64,000 nt of DNA from Thecamonas trahens ATCC 50062 (GCF_000142905.1 NW_013657679.1:2657-66656), one strand, 5' to 3'; counted from the stretch's first letter, positions 32,236 to 43,720 are shown. Notes: a model not told the origin generated them from the letters alone. Made by a program: numbers and translations.

Positions 32236-32787
32236 ATGGCTGCACCTTCCTGGTGCTACGACTCGCTGACCTCGGCAATGGGCCTGGGCGATGGCGAGCT
32301 TGAGCCCGAAGTCCATTGTGCTCGCTGCGTGTGCTCGCGGTGCAGTCCGTTGGCGGCAGAGGCCAGCAGATCGATGGACGACACCGAGGTGAACCAACCC
32401 CGCTCGCCGCTGATGCGGTACGGTCCAGGCCCAACACAAAGTCCGTGGAAGGCCGAGGTAGCATCGGCGCTGGCGCTTGTTGCTGCGCTGGAGAAGGAGG
32501 CCGCTCTCGCCCGTGCCCTCCTCGACACTCCGCCACCGTCAACCTCGCCGATCCGCCGCGACAGATGCGAGTGCGCGTGTCGATGCAGGTGCAGCGGTTG
32601 TCTCTGCCGCGGCGATGCGTGCGTCAAGTTGCGTGTGGCGTGCTTACCACCGGCGTGTGTGTGCGCCTGTGCGGAACCGCTAGCAGGCGCAACGCTCCAG
32701 CGATCAGCGCCGACCTGCTCGCCGCTGCGGCCGGGCAAGACGGCTGCCGAGGCTGCAGCCGAGTCACCACGATGGCTCTCTAGATGA
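32236..32787 (+). CDS. Hypothetical protein with Cys-rich C-terminal region
   Basis: I do not recognise this 183-residue frame (MAAPSWCYDSLTSAMGLG...). It begins 60 bases after a C run, like other genes here, and has two Cys-rich parts: CARCVCSRC near residue 30 and CECACRCRCSGCLCRGDAC near residue 115, followed by CLPPACVCACAEP. A helix, ASALALVAALEKEAALARAL, lies between. It could be a metal-binding protein. Codon choice resembles its neighbours, but overlapping open frames on both strands make it only moderately likely to be real. Confidence 0.4.
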   Translation: MAAPSWCYDSLTSAMGLGDGELEPEVHCARCVCSRCSPLAAEASRSMDDTEVNQPRSPLMRYGPGPTQSPWKAEVASALALVAALEKEAALARALLDTPPPSTSPIRRDRCECACRCRCSGCLCRGDACVKLRVACLPPACVCACAEPLAGATLQRSAPTCSPLRPGKTAAEAAAESPRWLSR

Positions 32788-32992
32788 TGGATGATGACGC
32801 ACGTGCTTTCGCTGCCTTTGTGCCAGCCTTGGCTCGATGCTCGCTCGCTCCAATTGCCTCGCCCGGCTTGGCGGCCCTCCACTCATGGCTCGGCGGGCGG
32901 GCTAGGCAAATCTCGCTCGGCTCGGCTCTGTGGGCTAACCTAGATCGGCTCGTCTCGGGCGACTCACGTGTTTTCAACTGCAGTAAAAGACA
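32788..32992. other. Short spacer, convergent gene ends
   Basis: Nothing supported beyond possible 3' ends of the hypothetical gene (+) and OGDH (-). Confidence 0.4.
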
Positions 32993-35877
32993 CTAAAGGG
33001 CAAAGGCCTTGGACATAAAGGCCTCGATCTCAGCCTTGTGGGTGGCGGCGTGGGCGACGGCGACAGCGGCCATCGGCGGGCGGCCGGCGTACGAGAGGTG
33101 CTTGCGCGAGGAGATGATCTGGCGGAGGCGCGGGTCGACGTAGCGCCAGGCACCGTTGTTGGCCGGCTCCTCCTGGACCCAGACGTAGTTGTCGGCGCGC
33201 GAGTAGGAGTCGAGGATAGAGGCCATGGCGTCGAGCGGGAACGGGTGCAGCTCCTCGAGGCGGATGATGGCGGTCGAGTCAGTGAGGCCGGCCTCGTCGC
33301 GGCGCTTGACGAGGTCGTAGTAGATCTTGCCGGAGCAGAGGAGGACGCGGTCGACGGCGGCCTTGTCCTCGATAGACACATCGTCAAAGACCGGCTGGAA
33401 GGCGGTGCCCTCGGCCATGTCGGTGAGCGACGAGGTGCACTCGCGGAGGCGGAGGAGGGTCTTCGGCGAGATGATGATGAGCGGCTTGCGGAAGTCGCGG
33501 ACCATCTGTCGGCGAAGGGCGTGGAAGTAGTTGGCAGGCGTCGTCGGGTTGATGACAAACATGTTGGGGTCCTTGGACGTGCACTTGATGTCGCCGTCGC
33601 AGAGCTGGAGGAAGCGCTCAATGCGGGCCGACGAGTGCTCGGGGCCGGCGCCGTCAAAGCCGTGCGGCAGCATGGTGACGAGCCCGTTCTGCCGGAGCCA
33701 CTTTTGCTCGCCCGAGGCGATGAACTGGTCAAAGATGGTCTGCGCGCCGTTGGCAAAGTCGCCAAACTGCGCCTCCCACATGACCAGCGTCTTGGGGTCG
33801 TCCATGGCAAAGCCGTACTCAAAGCCCAGCACCGCCATCTCGGAGAGCGACGAGTTGGCAATGTGGAGCGTGCCCTGTCCGTCGACGCCGATATCGTTGA
33901 GCGGGACAACCCGCGACGACGAGCCCTGGTCGTAGAGGTACACGTGCCGGTGCGAGAACGTGCCGCGGCCGACGTCCTGTCCGGAGATGCGAACATCGTA
34001 GCCGTCAGCGAGGAGCGAGCCCCACGCGAGCGACTCGGCCGTCGCCCAGTCGAGGCCATCGCCGGCATCGAGCTTCTTCATCCGCGGCTTGCAGTAGAGC
34101 CGCGCAATGCGCGAGTGGAGGTAAAGTCGGACGGGACCGAGACCGAGGCCTTACCGATCGCGCGGAGCGTCTCGAGTGAGACGCCAGTCTCCACCGGCAC
34201 CGTCGCGTCGTCGGTCTGCTTGAACTCGGCCCATTTGCCGCCCAGGTGGTTGGCGGGCGGAGTGTAGTCGGGCGACTCGGCGGCGGCGAGCCGCTCCTCG
34301 AGCTTGGCCTCTGCGGCGGCGGCTGAGGCCGTGATGATCTCGGGATCAGCCACGCCCTCGTCGGCGAGCTTTGCAGAGTACATCTTGGGCAGCGATTCGC
34401 GCTTGCGGATGGCCTCGTACATGAGCGGCTGCGTGAACGCCGGCTCGTCGAGCTCGTTGTGCCCGCGCCGGCGGTACGCCACCATGTCGACAATGATGTC
34501 GCGGTGGAACTTGGCGCGGAAGTCGACCGCCAGCTGCGACGCCGCGTACACAGCCTCGGGATTCTCGCCGTTGACGTGGAGGACAGGCGTGCAGACAACC
34601 TTGCCCACATCGGACGAGTACCGTGACGACCGGTAGTCGGCGTGTGACGCCGTAAAGCCGAGCTGGTTGTTGACGATGAGGTGGACGGTGCCGGCCGTCG
34701 AGTACGACGGCAGTGACGACATCATAAACGACTCCTGGATCACGCCCTGACCGGCAAACGCCGCATCGCCGTGCAGCATAAGGCACATGGCCGACGGGCC
34801 GAGCTCGCGCTGCCGCGAACGGACCTTGCCTAGCGCCACAGGGTTGGCGTGCTCGAGATGCGACGGGTTGTGGATGAGCGAGACGTGGAGCTCCGAGCCC
34901 GACTCGACCCGCGCCCCGCCGGCGTACGGCAGGTCCGTCGAGACCGCGAGGTGCGACAGCACATCGCCCGAGCCCCGGATGCCCTCGGGAATCTCAGACT
35001 TGCCCTTGAGCTTGCCAAAGATGAGCGCCGGATCGGTCTTGAGAAGGCCGGTCAGAAAGTTGAGCCGCCCGCGGTGCGGCATGACAATGGTCATGTCCGA
35101 GATCGAGTTGGCCGTCGACGCCTCAAACATGCCCTCCAGCGCCACGAGCATGGCCTCGGCGCCCTCCAGCCCGTACCGCTTCACAAAGGCAAACTTCTTC
35201 TGCATAAAGTTATCAAAGCCCTCAGACTCCACAAGGAGCTTGGCGAGCTCCGTCCGCTTGGAAGCGTCGACCAGCGCCGCAGGTTGCGTCCCACCGGCCA
35301 TCGCCTCGACACGCTCGGTCAGCCACCGCCGCTCCACCGCGTCCGGCACGTGGAGCTCGGCGCCAATGTCGCCGGTAAACGCGGCCTGCAGATGGGCCAC
35401 CACGTCCTTGACCGTCGCCTCGCTCTTGAAGCCTCCCGCGCCATCGGGCATGAACACAAGGCCGAGAGTCGACACAACCTGCTCGCCAGCCGCGCCCTCA
35501 ACTTCAAGCCCGTAGTGAGCTGGATCCAGCTCCGGAATGTCCTCCCGCGGCACGACCGAGAGGCCGAGCGGGTCGAGCCTGGCTGCCGCGTGGCCACACG
35601 TCCGGTACGCCGAGGCCAGGCGGACCAGGTTGGCGTGGGTGTTCTGGTTTGTCCGCTCCTCGGCCGTCTCTGCCAGCACAAAGTAATTGCGACTGCCCAT
35701 GAGCGAGTTGATCATCTGCCCGCTAGCCTTGCTCATGCCCATGGTCATCGCACGAGCCATGCCGGCCGACACGGCAGTGATCCCGCCGACCTGGGCCGTC
35801 TTCCCGCTCGCCACCTTGGCCACCCACGAGAGTGTCGAGTTCACAGCTCCCCACGAGACATGGGTGCTACGAAGCAT
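32993..35877 (-). CDS. OGDH: 2-oxoglutarate dehydrogenase E1 (one frame break)
   Basis: Two minus-strand ORFs (35877-34078 and 34081-32993) are halves of one E1 subunit of about 960 residues. It is the thiamine-diphosphate enzyme that decarboxylates 2-oxoglutarate in the mitochondrial citric acid cycle. The N-terminus (MLRSTHVSWGAVNSTLSWVA) looks like a mitochondrial presequence. Signatures include YRTCGHAAARLDPLGL, MPHRGRLNFLTGLL, HNPSHLEHANPV, HGDAAFAGQG, RRGHNELDEPAFTQP, then SGQDVGRGTFSHRHVYLYDQ and FGDFANGAQTIFDQFI. The break is at about 34120: one more C in the CC pair makes PSDFT run into LHSRIARLYCKPRMKKLD, which matches the conserved order. A sequence error is therefore the simplest reading. 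Confidence 0.9.
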
Positions 35878-36912
35878 CTTGAACTTGCTCTCCGCACTCC
35901 TACCAATTCCTGTAGTTGGGTACTCTTTCTACTCTCTGTTTGACGCGGTAGTAGCTACCGCTCCCTCACCCCACGATCGCATCGCGAGGCACCGGAGGGA
36001 TCTTTTTTCCTTCATTCAGCCCTCCCAACCCCCACCCCACGCACATGCTGCAATCTCATGCGATGAGTATGCCATGGGGGGTGACAATGTCTAGGGCGCA
36101 TGTGATGGACCACTACCGTTGAGATGAGGGAATCTCATCGATGAGGAGATGCGGGAGCCTGTTGGCGGAGGGTTTGCTCGTATCATCGACACGTCACGGG
36201 ACGCGTTACTTCCCAGCGCCCTCCCCCCCCCCCCCCCCTCCCCCTGCACCCACTGCTTCTCCATGACAGCGGATGAGACGAGATGAGCCTTTTCTTGTAT
36301 ATCGAGCTGTGACAAGGGGAAAGGGGAGAAGGGCATATGATCGATGTTTTTGGGGTTGCAATTGAGCTCAACGATGGCAGTTGATCTGTTCAGCTGATGA
36401 GCCTACCATTGTTGCTGGCTTTGTCGGTGAGCAACACGGTACGAGCTGTGCCGACGACGAACGACAACGAACGTCAAGGACGACGGCGACGGCGGTCACG
36501 ACCTGACGCAGACGAGGGTGACTAGGGATGCACGGCATGCATCATACGTTGACAAATCATGTATGAAAACAGAAACTGTGTTTGTGTGGTTGTGTGTGTG
36601 TGTGTGGTTGTATGTGTGTGTGTGTGGTTGTGTGTGTGTGTGTGGTTGTATGTGTGTGTGCGGTGGGTGGCAGAGCTGGACTCGCTTGAGCTGTGCTGGC
36701 GGCGTGTGTGTGTGTGTGTGTGTCGGCATCAAGGTGGAGAGGGAATGGAGATGGTGATGGGAGAGGGTAAGGAGAGGATCGATCGATCCTGGCCTGTGCT
36801 GGAGGGAAAGCACATGGATGTCATGGAGATTCGAAGGGATCGGGGGGGGGGGGACAGATCCGAAGGGGGATATGGTATGGACAGGCACATCCGTATGTAG
36901 ACGCGGCGCTAG
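35878..36912. other. Spacer with GT repeats
   Basis: Contains 16 C at 36223-36238 and three clusters of (GT)n steps (36590-36660 and 36704-36722). Six-frame reading gives only low-complexity frames. Presumably the divergent promoters of OGDH (-) and the DESI2-like gene (+). Confidence 0.4.
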
Positions 36913-37618
36913 ATGGCAAGCTCCGTGCGCTCAAAGGGGGCGCAAAGGGGGCGTGTAGGTGTGATATGACTCATGTGTGGTGGGATACTTTTAGGAGAAG
37001 CAAGTGGTGCTGAACGTGTACGACATGGTGTGGCTCAACGAGTACACGGCGTGGGCTGGTGTGGGTGTATTCCACTCGGGACTTGTCATCGACGACACCG
37101 AGTACGCGTATGGCGGTCACGAGTTCGAGTCGTCCGGCATCTTTACCGTCTCGCCCGGCACTGCGCCGGGGTGCGAGCTGCGGACGTCGATCCTGCTGGG
37201 TGCGACCCGGTTGGACAACACGGAGATCAGGCGGCTGGTTGACGACATGGGGCGTGAGTTCCTCGGCTCCGAGTACAACCTGCTCTCGCGCAACTGTAAT
37301 CACTTTGCCGACGCCTTTGCCCGCCGCCTAATTGGACAAGGCATTCCCGGCTGGGTCAACCGTCTGGCTACGATCGGCACCTGGTTTCCGTGCCTCCTCC
37401 CAGCGTCGCTGGTCCCGCCGACGCCGGAGAGCGCCGGCGTCGACGGAGGCTTTGTTGCTTTTGCCGGCGAGGGCCGCGCGCTCCGGGCCGGCGGCTCGGA
37501 CGCGCCAGCACCGTCGGCGTCGGGCGGGGCTGCCAGCAGCGCCGCCGATGCCGACGAGCGAGCGCTGATGCGCGAGCGCGCCGCTGCTGCTGCCGCCAAG
37601 CGGTGGGGAGCTTCGTGA
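36913..37618 (+). CDS. DESI2-type PPPDE thiol peptidase
   Basis: The main exon (36995-37618) starts after TTTTAG with EKQVVLNVYDMVWLNEYTAW and continues with VGVFHSGL, EYAYGGHEF, SSGIFTVSPG, NLLSRNCNHFADAFARRL and IPGWVNRLA. This is the full PPPDE fold with catalytic His (FHSG) and Cys (RNCNHF). It resembles DESI2/PPPDE1, reported as a deSUMOylating or deubiquitinating/depalmitoylating thiol enzyme. I propose a 12-base first exon, 36913-36924 (MASS), joined by a 70-bp GT-AG intron in phase 0. That exon is a guess, though the main exon has no ATG near its start. The tail of about 60 residues is Ala/Ser-rich and variable. About 211 residues in total. Confidence 0.82.
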
Positions 37619-37704
37619 GCTGACACTGCTGACAGAGGTCACATGTTCATTGTCTCCCACAGGCAGCCGACGACAGCGCGACCTAGATTCCCATGCCCGG
37701 CGCG

Positions 37705-39080
37705 CTAGCGGCGGCGCGAGCGCGAGGCAGCGCGCTCGGCAGCTCGAAAGGCCGAGGCCGGAATGAGGAAGCCGTACGAGTCCCGGTAGGCATCAGCGAG
37801 GGCTGGGTCGGCGAGCGGCAGCTGCTCCGGCTCTTCGGCGAGGAGCACAAACTGGGCAGCGACAAACGAGTCCGGCAGCTCCATGACGTGGGCGACGATG
37901 ATGTAGCCAATGATGAGGCCACCAATGCCTGCGGTGATCCACGTGTACTCGCCGTCGACTGAGGCGGTGCGGGTGGCCCAGAGAGCCGAAAACGCGCCGC
38001 AGACGAGGGCGCCGGCGATGGCGCCAAAGAAGAACACCAGTCCGGTGAGAACCTCGTTGATGATGCCCGAGACGCCGTGTGAGTTGATGAGGTCAAAGGT
38101 GTCCTTGGCGGCGCGGATGTACGACTTGCCGTAGATGGCAACCTGCGTAAAGGCGTACACGTTGAACAGCTCCATCAGTGACTCGATGCATGAGAGGATC
38201 ATATTGATGACGCATGCGAGGAAGCCACGCGAGTCGGCCGCGTTGAGCGCGTACCGCACCAGCGACCGGATGGTCTTGAGGATGGCCACCACCAGCGAGC
38301 CAAAGCAGATCGGGCCAAGCGACGTCGTCATCGCCCGCTTCAGCGACGACGCCAGCGGCGAGTTGGCCCGTCCAGGGCCCTTGGCCGACGCCGCAAAGTA
38401 CCACGCCGCAACGCCGCCTGACACCGTAACGTGCATCACGTTGCGGATGACCTGCGTCGTCCAGTACAGCGAGAGGAGGAGAAAGACCGCAAGCCCAAAA
38501 TCGCCCGTCGACGAGAAGCCACCGGCCAGCGGCGCGCTCACCACCACAGACCACAGCAGAAGCCACGCCACAAGCACCACAAGCGTTGCCGCCGCCACGG
38601 CAAACGATGCCGGATGGCCAAACACCCACGTCGTCGACGCCCGCAGCATCGCCTTGGAGAACTCGAGCCGATCGCGCCACGAGTAGAAAAAGTACCCGTA
38701 CAAGCCAGCCAGGACTAGAAACATGATGCCGTAGAGGAGGATCCCGGCTGCAAACAGGACGACCGCCACCGCAACAAGGAGCACAATGTACCCCACCATG
38801 CAAACAGGGATCATGATCCCCGCCCCGGCCCGCGACAACGCCATCCATGCCGCCGCAAAGAACGATGCAATCACCGCTGCACCAAGCCAGATCCCGAAAA
38901 GCTCAGAGTCCACCCAGTCAGCCGCAGCTCCCGTCACCTTGCCCGTCCGCACCAGTGTATCGTCCCATCGCGCCGCGAGCACAACTACAAACGCCACAAG
39001 ATGAACCAAAACAGAAGAAGGAAAGCCACGTCCTGCCACTTGCCAAACTCCTGCCCGTACTCCATCTGCGGGCGTGACAT
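37705..39080 (-). CDS. Choline transporter-like protein (SLC44/CTL/PNS1), one frame break
   Basis: The large frame has about ten hydrophobic helices and the conserved SLC44 region: YWTTQVIRNVMHVTVSGGVA, AAWYFAASAK, SLGPICFGSLVVAILKTIRS, NVYAFTQVAIYGKSYIRAAKD and DTFDLINSHG. The N-terminus is in another frame: from the ATG at 39080, MSRPQMEYGQEFGKWQDVAF, typical of the family start. One extra T in the TTTT run (plus-strand AAAA 39008-39011) makes it continue as FLLLFLVHLVAFVVVLAARW into the main frame, so the break looks like an error. About 457 residues. Members sit in plasma or organelle membranes and move choline or ethanolamine; the yeast member PNS1 has no proven substrate. A further upstream exon cannot be excluded. 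Confidence 0.85.
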
Positions 39081-39430
39081 CTCCGAGTCTGTCCCCAAAT
39101 CCAGCCGACCGCCCCCCCCAGCCACGCCACTACCGTGAGTCTGATTGTTCCCGAATTCCAAACCGTCGCTCAGCCATGTGCCCAACATGATCACCCACTC
39201 ACAGCCTCAGCCCCTCCCTCCCCCCCTCCCCCGGTCATAGCCAAGACAGTCAACCAAGCAAAAGACGACGTTCTTTTCCCCCGAGTCCCTCCAGCTCGAG
39301 CCCCAGACCCATGCTCTTCGCTCAAGCCATACCTTGCCGAGCTGGGCCGAGCTGGGCCGAGTTGTCCCGAACTGTTCCATGGTAGACACTCCCCCCCCCC
39401 CTCGCCCCCGTCATCATCAACATGGGTATT
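39081..39430. other. Spacer
   Basis: No supported gene. Three tandem copies of a GCCGAGCTGG unit occur near 39335-39362, and there are C runs at 39219-39229 and 39389-39398. Confidence 0.35.
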
Positions 39431-39435
39431 CTCAT

Positions 39436-39851
39436 CCTCATAACGTACACTCCTCAGAGTATGTCGCGGTGGCTCGAGTCACACTACCATACGAGGTCGA
39501 CCCAGTCTCAGAGTCCGATGCACGGCCCATGCTGCAATGCTCTTCTGCCTTGCGTGTCTGGAGATGAGTATCGATGCTGAAGCTGACGTGCGCAGAGTTC
39601 CTGAAGTACGGCGGTGACGATCATGCCGCTCATTCTCGGTATCGCGAGCATGTTCCAACACTGATCACCCACCATCCGCCTTGCACGAACTTGATCGGTG
39701 TTTGGTGCATGTGTACGTCGCCGCTTTGGCCAACTCGGCCAACTCTGTCTCACCCAGTCCGGCCAAACTCGCAATGCCGACTTGGAACGCGCATGATCTG
39801 TACGTCCAGAACCAAACATGATACTTGCCATCATAACTCCCCCCCCCCATT
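39436..39851 (-). CDS. Possible 3' exons of an unidentified gene cut by the gap
   Basis: Directly right of the N-gap in the minus-strand sense there are exon-like pieces: MMASIMFGSGRTDHARSKSA ending WPDW at a GTGAGA donor, then CWNMLAIPRMSGMIVTAVLQ after GATCAG in the same phase, and a possible last exon containing RKAEEHCSMGRASDSETG ending at about 39436. One segment is hydrophobic. I do not recognise the product and the last junction is not solved. Its 5' part should lie in or beyond the gap. Confidence 0.25.
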
Positions 39852-40214
39852 NNNNNNNNNNNNNNNNNNNNNNNNNNNNNNNNNNNNNNNNNNNNNNNNN
39901 NNNNNNNNNNNNNNNNNNNNNNNNNNNNNNNNNNNNNNNNNNNNNNNNNNNNNNNNNNNNNNNNNNNNNNNNNNNNNNNNNNNNNNNNNNNNNNNNNNNN
40001 NNNNNNNNNNNNNNNNNNNNNNNNNNNNNNNNNNNNNNNNNNNNNNNNNNNNNNNNNNNNNNNNNNNNNNNNNNNNNNNNNNNNNNNNNNNNNNNNNNNN
40101 NNNNNNNNNNNNNNNNNNNNNNNNNNNNNNNNNNNNNNNNNNNNNNNNNNNNNNNNNNNNNNNNNNNNNNNNNNNNNNNNNNNNNNNNNNNNNNNNNNNN
40201 NNNNNNNNNNNNNN
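39852..40214. other. Assembly gap (N run)
   Basis: 363 N bases, entered from a run of C on the left. It separates the possible minus-strand gene from the SAPS gene. Confidence 0.95.
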
Positions 40215-40326
40215 CCATCTTCACACTATCCCCCCACCGACCCCCACCTGCCCGCACCCATCCCCAGCCCTACTCTCACCCCACTTCCACTCCTCTCCAC
40301 TGTTTCTCCACCATACACCACACACT

Positions 40327-43300
40327 ATGGTGGTACGCATCACCAGTCCCCCTCTTCCCCATTCCCTCCCTTCCCCCCCCCCCTTCTCTACCCCGCTGCC
40401 GCTCCTCCCGCTACATTGACGAAAGTCTTCAAAGTTTTTGGCGCCAACTCACGCCCTCCTCCGCTGCCACCTCCGATTCGCCCCACCCCCACATCCCGGC
40501 CACAGGACGCGACGCAGTTTTGGCGGGTCATTGACGAGATGGAAGAAGTGGTGAAAAGAAGTATGATGACCACCGTATCCGATGTCTCCCATGCTTCGTC
40601 ATCGCCACATGCTCTGTCCTCGGACTCGATCGACGCCATGCCGGCTTCCTCGCTCTCTCCAGAGGCACCAGGCTCGGCTCGCGGCCTCTCGGTTGAAGCA
40701 CCAGGAACACCGCCGCGGTCAACGACAGGAAGATCGATGTCGGCTCATCTGACGCTGTCGCCGCTGCGGAGATCGTTTGAGGCGTGCTCGTCGCCAGGTG
40801 CCGAGCCGACTCCGCCGCGGTCGCCGCGGTCGCCGGCATCTCCGGTCTCCCCTGCGTCACCGGCGTCGCCGGCGTCGCCGCACTCTCCGCCCAAGATTGA
40901 CCTCTTTGAGCTTGATCCAGAGGATTGCCAGTCGCCAATGCTGCTTCTGCCGTCGCCGATTCACCGGCCGGTCGGCCCGGCCACCCCGCCGCGAGGCGGG
41001 CGGGAGCGGTCTCTCGCGGCGTCGCTCAACTCGAGCGATGACGAGGGGGTCGGCTCAGTCGACGAGCTGGACATGGAGCTCCTCTTTGTCGAGCTCCTCG
41101 AGTGCTCGGCAGCACTCACGGCGCACTGCAAGAAGCACACGCCGCGCGCGGTCGAGATCCTCACCGCCCCGCCTGTTGTGGCCTACATGGTCAAGCTGCT
41201 CGTCGACGATTCGCCGGCCGCCGGCGATGCTTCGGTCGACGATGCATCGTACGTGACCGAGGGCGCCTCGTCCGAGGCGCTGCGGGCGTTGGCACTCGAT
41301 GCCATGTCAGCACTCTGCGCCTGCCCTCGGCCGCATGCATGTGTGACGGCGCCATGGCACTTGCGCTCTGTCCCTGGCTCGAAACACTGACGGCCGGCCT
41401 CGCCGGCCCGGCCCAATCGACGGTAAGGTGGCCAAGATGGGATGTGAGCTAATTGCGGGTGCGGTCCTCTCGCGCCCGCATGAGATCCTCACCCAACTTC
41501 GGCATCTTGACACTCATTTCGCCACTGCCCGACTCGTCCCCCACCTTGCGGTGGCGGAGAGCCAGGGGCCAGCGAGTCTCGCACTCCAGGCCGTCTTTCG
41601 CGCGGTCACGACCGAAGAGGCGTTTGAGGCGTGGCTGGTGGACCAGGGCGTGCTCCGCGCGCTCGTCGACGCTGCGCCGGACTTTGACGACATTTGGTGC
41701 CTCCTTGGCGGCGTAGTCGACGACGTCTTTGCCGACGACGCCGGCTTTCTCGACACCTCGTCCTGGTCCGACGCCTCGGTCTCCATGAGCGCCGGGAGTC
41801 CGCCGCGCGGGCCGCTCGCCATCGCACTCACCAGCGTCCCGTTTGTGGCCCGCCTCCTCAAGCTGGCCATCGCCTCCAACTCGGTCCCGCTCGAGCCTGC
41901 CACCGATGCCGCGCTTCCGGACGTTCTCCACACTTGCGAGATGTCCGGCGAGGCGCTGGCACTGCTGGCGCAGTTGGTTCAGGGCTATGCTCGCTGGGCC
42001 TCACCCGAGGAGCGCGGCGCGACCCGCGACAAGCTACCCGGCCTTGTCACCTCGGTCCTTGTCGCGCTGCCGATGATGGTGACATCACTCGGCTTTGCGG
42101 CCACCGGCCACCTCGACGCCTTTGCCTCCCACCGGCCTGCCGTGCTTGGCTCGTCGCGGCTCAAAGTCATCCAGTTCCTCACCGCTCTTATCGAGTGCGA
42201 GATTCCGGCAATTGGCGATGAGCTTGAGCGCCTCGGCGCTGTGCCCAAGATCATCGACCTGTTCTTCGAGTTTCCCTGGGCCAACGTTCTCCACTGCCAG
42301 GTGGCGTGGACCATCCGCTCGATCATGGAGGGCAGTCATTCTGGGCTCAAGGCCGCGCTCTTTGGTCCTGCTGCCTTGCACGTTCGCATTCTCGACGCCT
42401 TTGCCACACCCTCAGCCTCGCACCGCTTCGGCTACATGGGTCATCTGTTGCAGATCTCCAACGTTCTCGCTCGTCTCCTCCCGCAGCACGACACGCTTGC
42501 CGCTCATGTCCTCACCCACAACGACGAGGCCTGGCTCCACCACGTCACCGGCGAGGTCCGTGCCCGCAACGCGCTCAACCAGCGGTGGAACGTCTCGTCG
42601 GCGTCCGATGCCGACGACAGCCGCCTCCTCTCGAGCTCGTCGTCTGACTCGCTCTCTGACGACGACGACGATGCTGCTGCTGCAGCCGAAAACGCCGCTA
42701 CCGCCGCCACCGTCGCAGATGTCCTCCTCGACGTCGAAGCCATGCTGGAGGCGACGGCACCGACTGTCGCCGACGCCGACGACATCGCGGACGCTCTAGC
42801 AGGCATGGAGGCGGAGACGTCGTCGTCAATGGACAAGGACGCGATCGAGCGTATGCTGCTTGCCTCATCCGACTTTGAGATCGAGCCGACGCTCGACTCG
42901 GGCTCACTCTCGGACTTGGGCTCGGGCTCGAGCTCAGACGACGACGACGGTGCCGGGCACGATCTCGAGAACGAGGACGCCAACGCCAGTCTGGATGTCT
43001 GCCTCGCCCGCGAGGAGCTTGTCATTCAGATGGAGATGACTCGCGTCAAGGAAATGCTTGCTCGCAAGCGCGCCGAGGCCGCCGAGGCTGCCGTTGCCGC
43101 CGAGGCCGAGACTGCCGCCCGAGCCGGCTATTATGCCGCTGCGCCTCCAGCCCGCACCCCGCTCGCCACACCTGGCCCTGCCGAGATCATGCACCTGCTC
43201 AACACCAAGCAGATCTCGCAGGCCCAGGCTAATGCGCTCTTGCATCGTGCCGCTACTGCAGCTGGCATGTCGCCAGTCCGCGGTGCCCGGTCGCCTGCAG

Positions 43301-43443
43301 CCCGGTCGCCTGCAGCCCGGTCGCCTGCAGCCCGGTCGCCTGCCTCTGCTCCCGCCCAATACGCCGGCCACTCTTCCCCGCAGCGCTTGCCCCTCACCCA
43401 TCATCGCGCCTCCCCGTACCGCCGTCGCGGCCCGCACCCGTAG
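40327..43443 (+). CDS. SAPS-domain regulatory subunit of PP6 phosphatase (frame broken twice)
   Basis: I propose exon 1 at 40327-40332 (ATGGTG) and a GTACGC...CAG intron ending at 40505 or 40517, giving an N-terminus MVFWRVIDEMEEVVKR like the MFWRF start of PP6R/SIT4-associated proteins. Next is a Ser/Pro-rich insert with a run of SPASPASPASP. The SAPS core follows: LLECSAALTAHCKKHTPRAV, then SRLKVIQFLTALIECEIPAI, LGAVPKIIDLFFEFPWANVL, HCQVAWTIRSIM and GYMGHLLQISNVL. The frame shifts near 41340-41346 (frame 3 to 2) and at 41423-41427 (frame 2 to 1); the short frame-2 piece DGAMALALCPWLETLTAGLA fits the domain, so all three belong together. The tail is acidic and Ser-rich and ends with four AARSP repeats. 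SAPS proteins target the PP6 catalytic subunit. Confidence 0.8.
43285..43352 (+). repeat. 15-base in-frame repeat (CGGTCGCCTGCAGCC)
   Basis: About four copies encode the ARSPA repeats at the C-terminus of the SAPS protein. Confidence 0.9.
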
Positions 43444-43586
43444 TCCGTGCGGCTAGCGTAATGTCGCGAGTCACCCGCTTTTGCCGGACAGAATGGACAA
43501 CCTTGTCTATCGCGCAAGGCGCGCTCTGCGACGCTCCACAGACGTTGCAGCGTCCATCAATCTCGGTAAAACAGTAGTACAATGTG

Positions 43587-43720
43587 TTAATGGCTGCTGT
43601 GGCCACTGGTGGGCTGCAACAGAAAACAGTCGGCGATGCAAAGATGGACGCCGCACGCGGCGCAAAAGGTCCGCGGCCGCGATCGCTTGCTATGAAGCTT
43701 CCGGCAGGCGAGGCAGTCGC
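43587..43720 (-). pseudogene. PiggyBac-transposase-like Zn-ribbon fragment (low confidence)
   Basis: On the minus strand the frame ending at 43587 reads CDCLACRKLHSKRSRPRTFC then AACGVHLCIADCF. The Cys spacing (CxxC ... CxxCxxxLCxxxCF) is that of the C-terminal zinc ribbon of piggyBac-type DDE transposases. Nothing transposase-like is seen upstream in that frame, and no inverted repeats or TTAA duplications were found. It may be a fossil end of an element, or chance. It overlaps the 5' region of the YjbQ-family gene. Confidence 0.25.
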
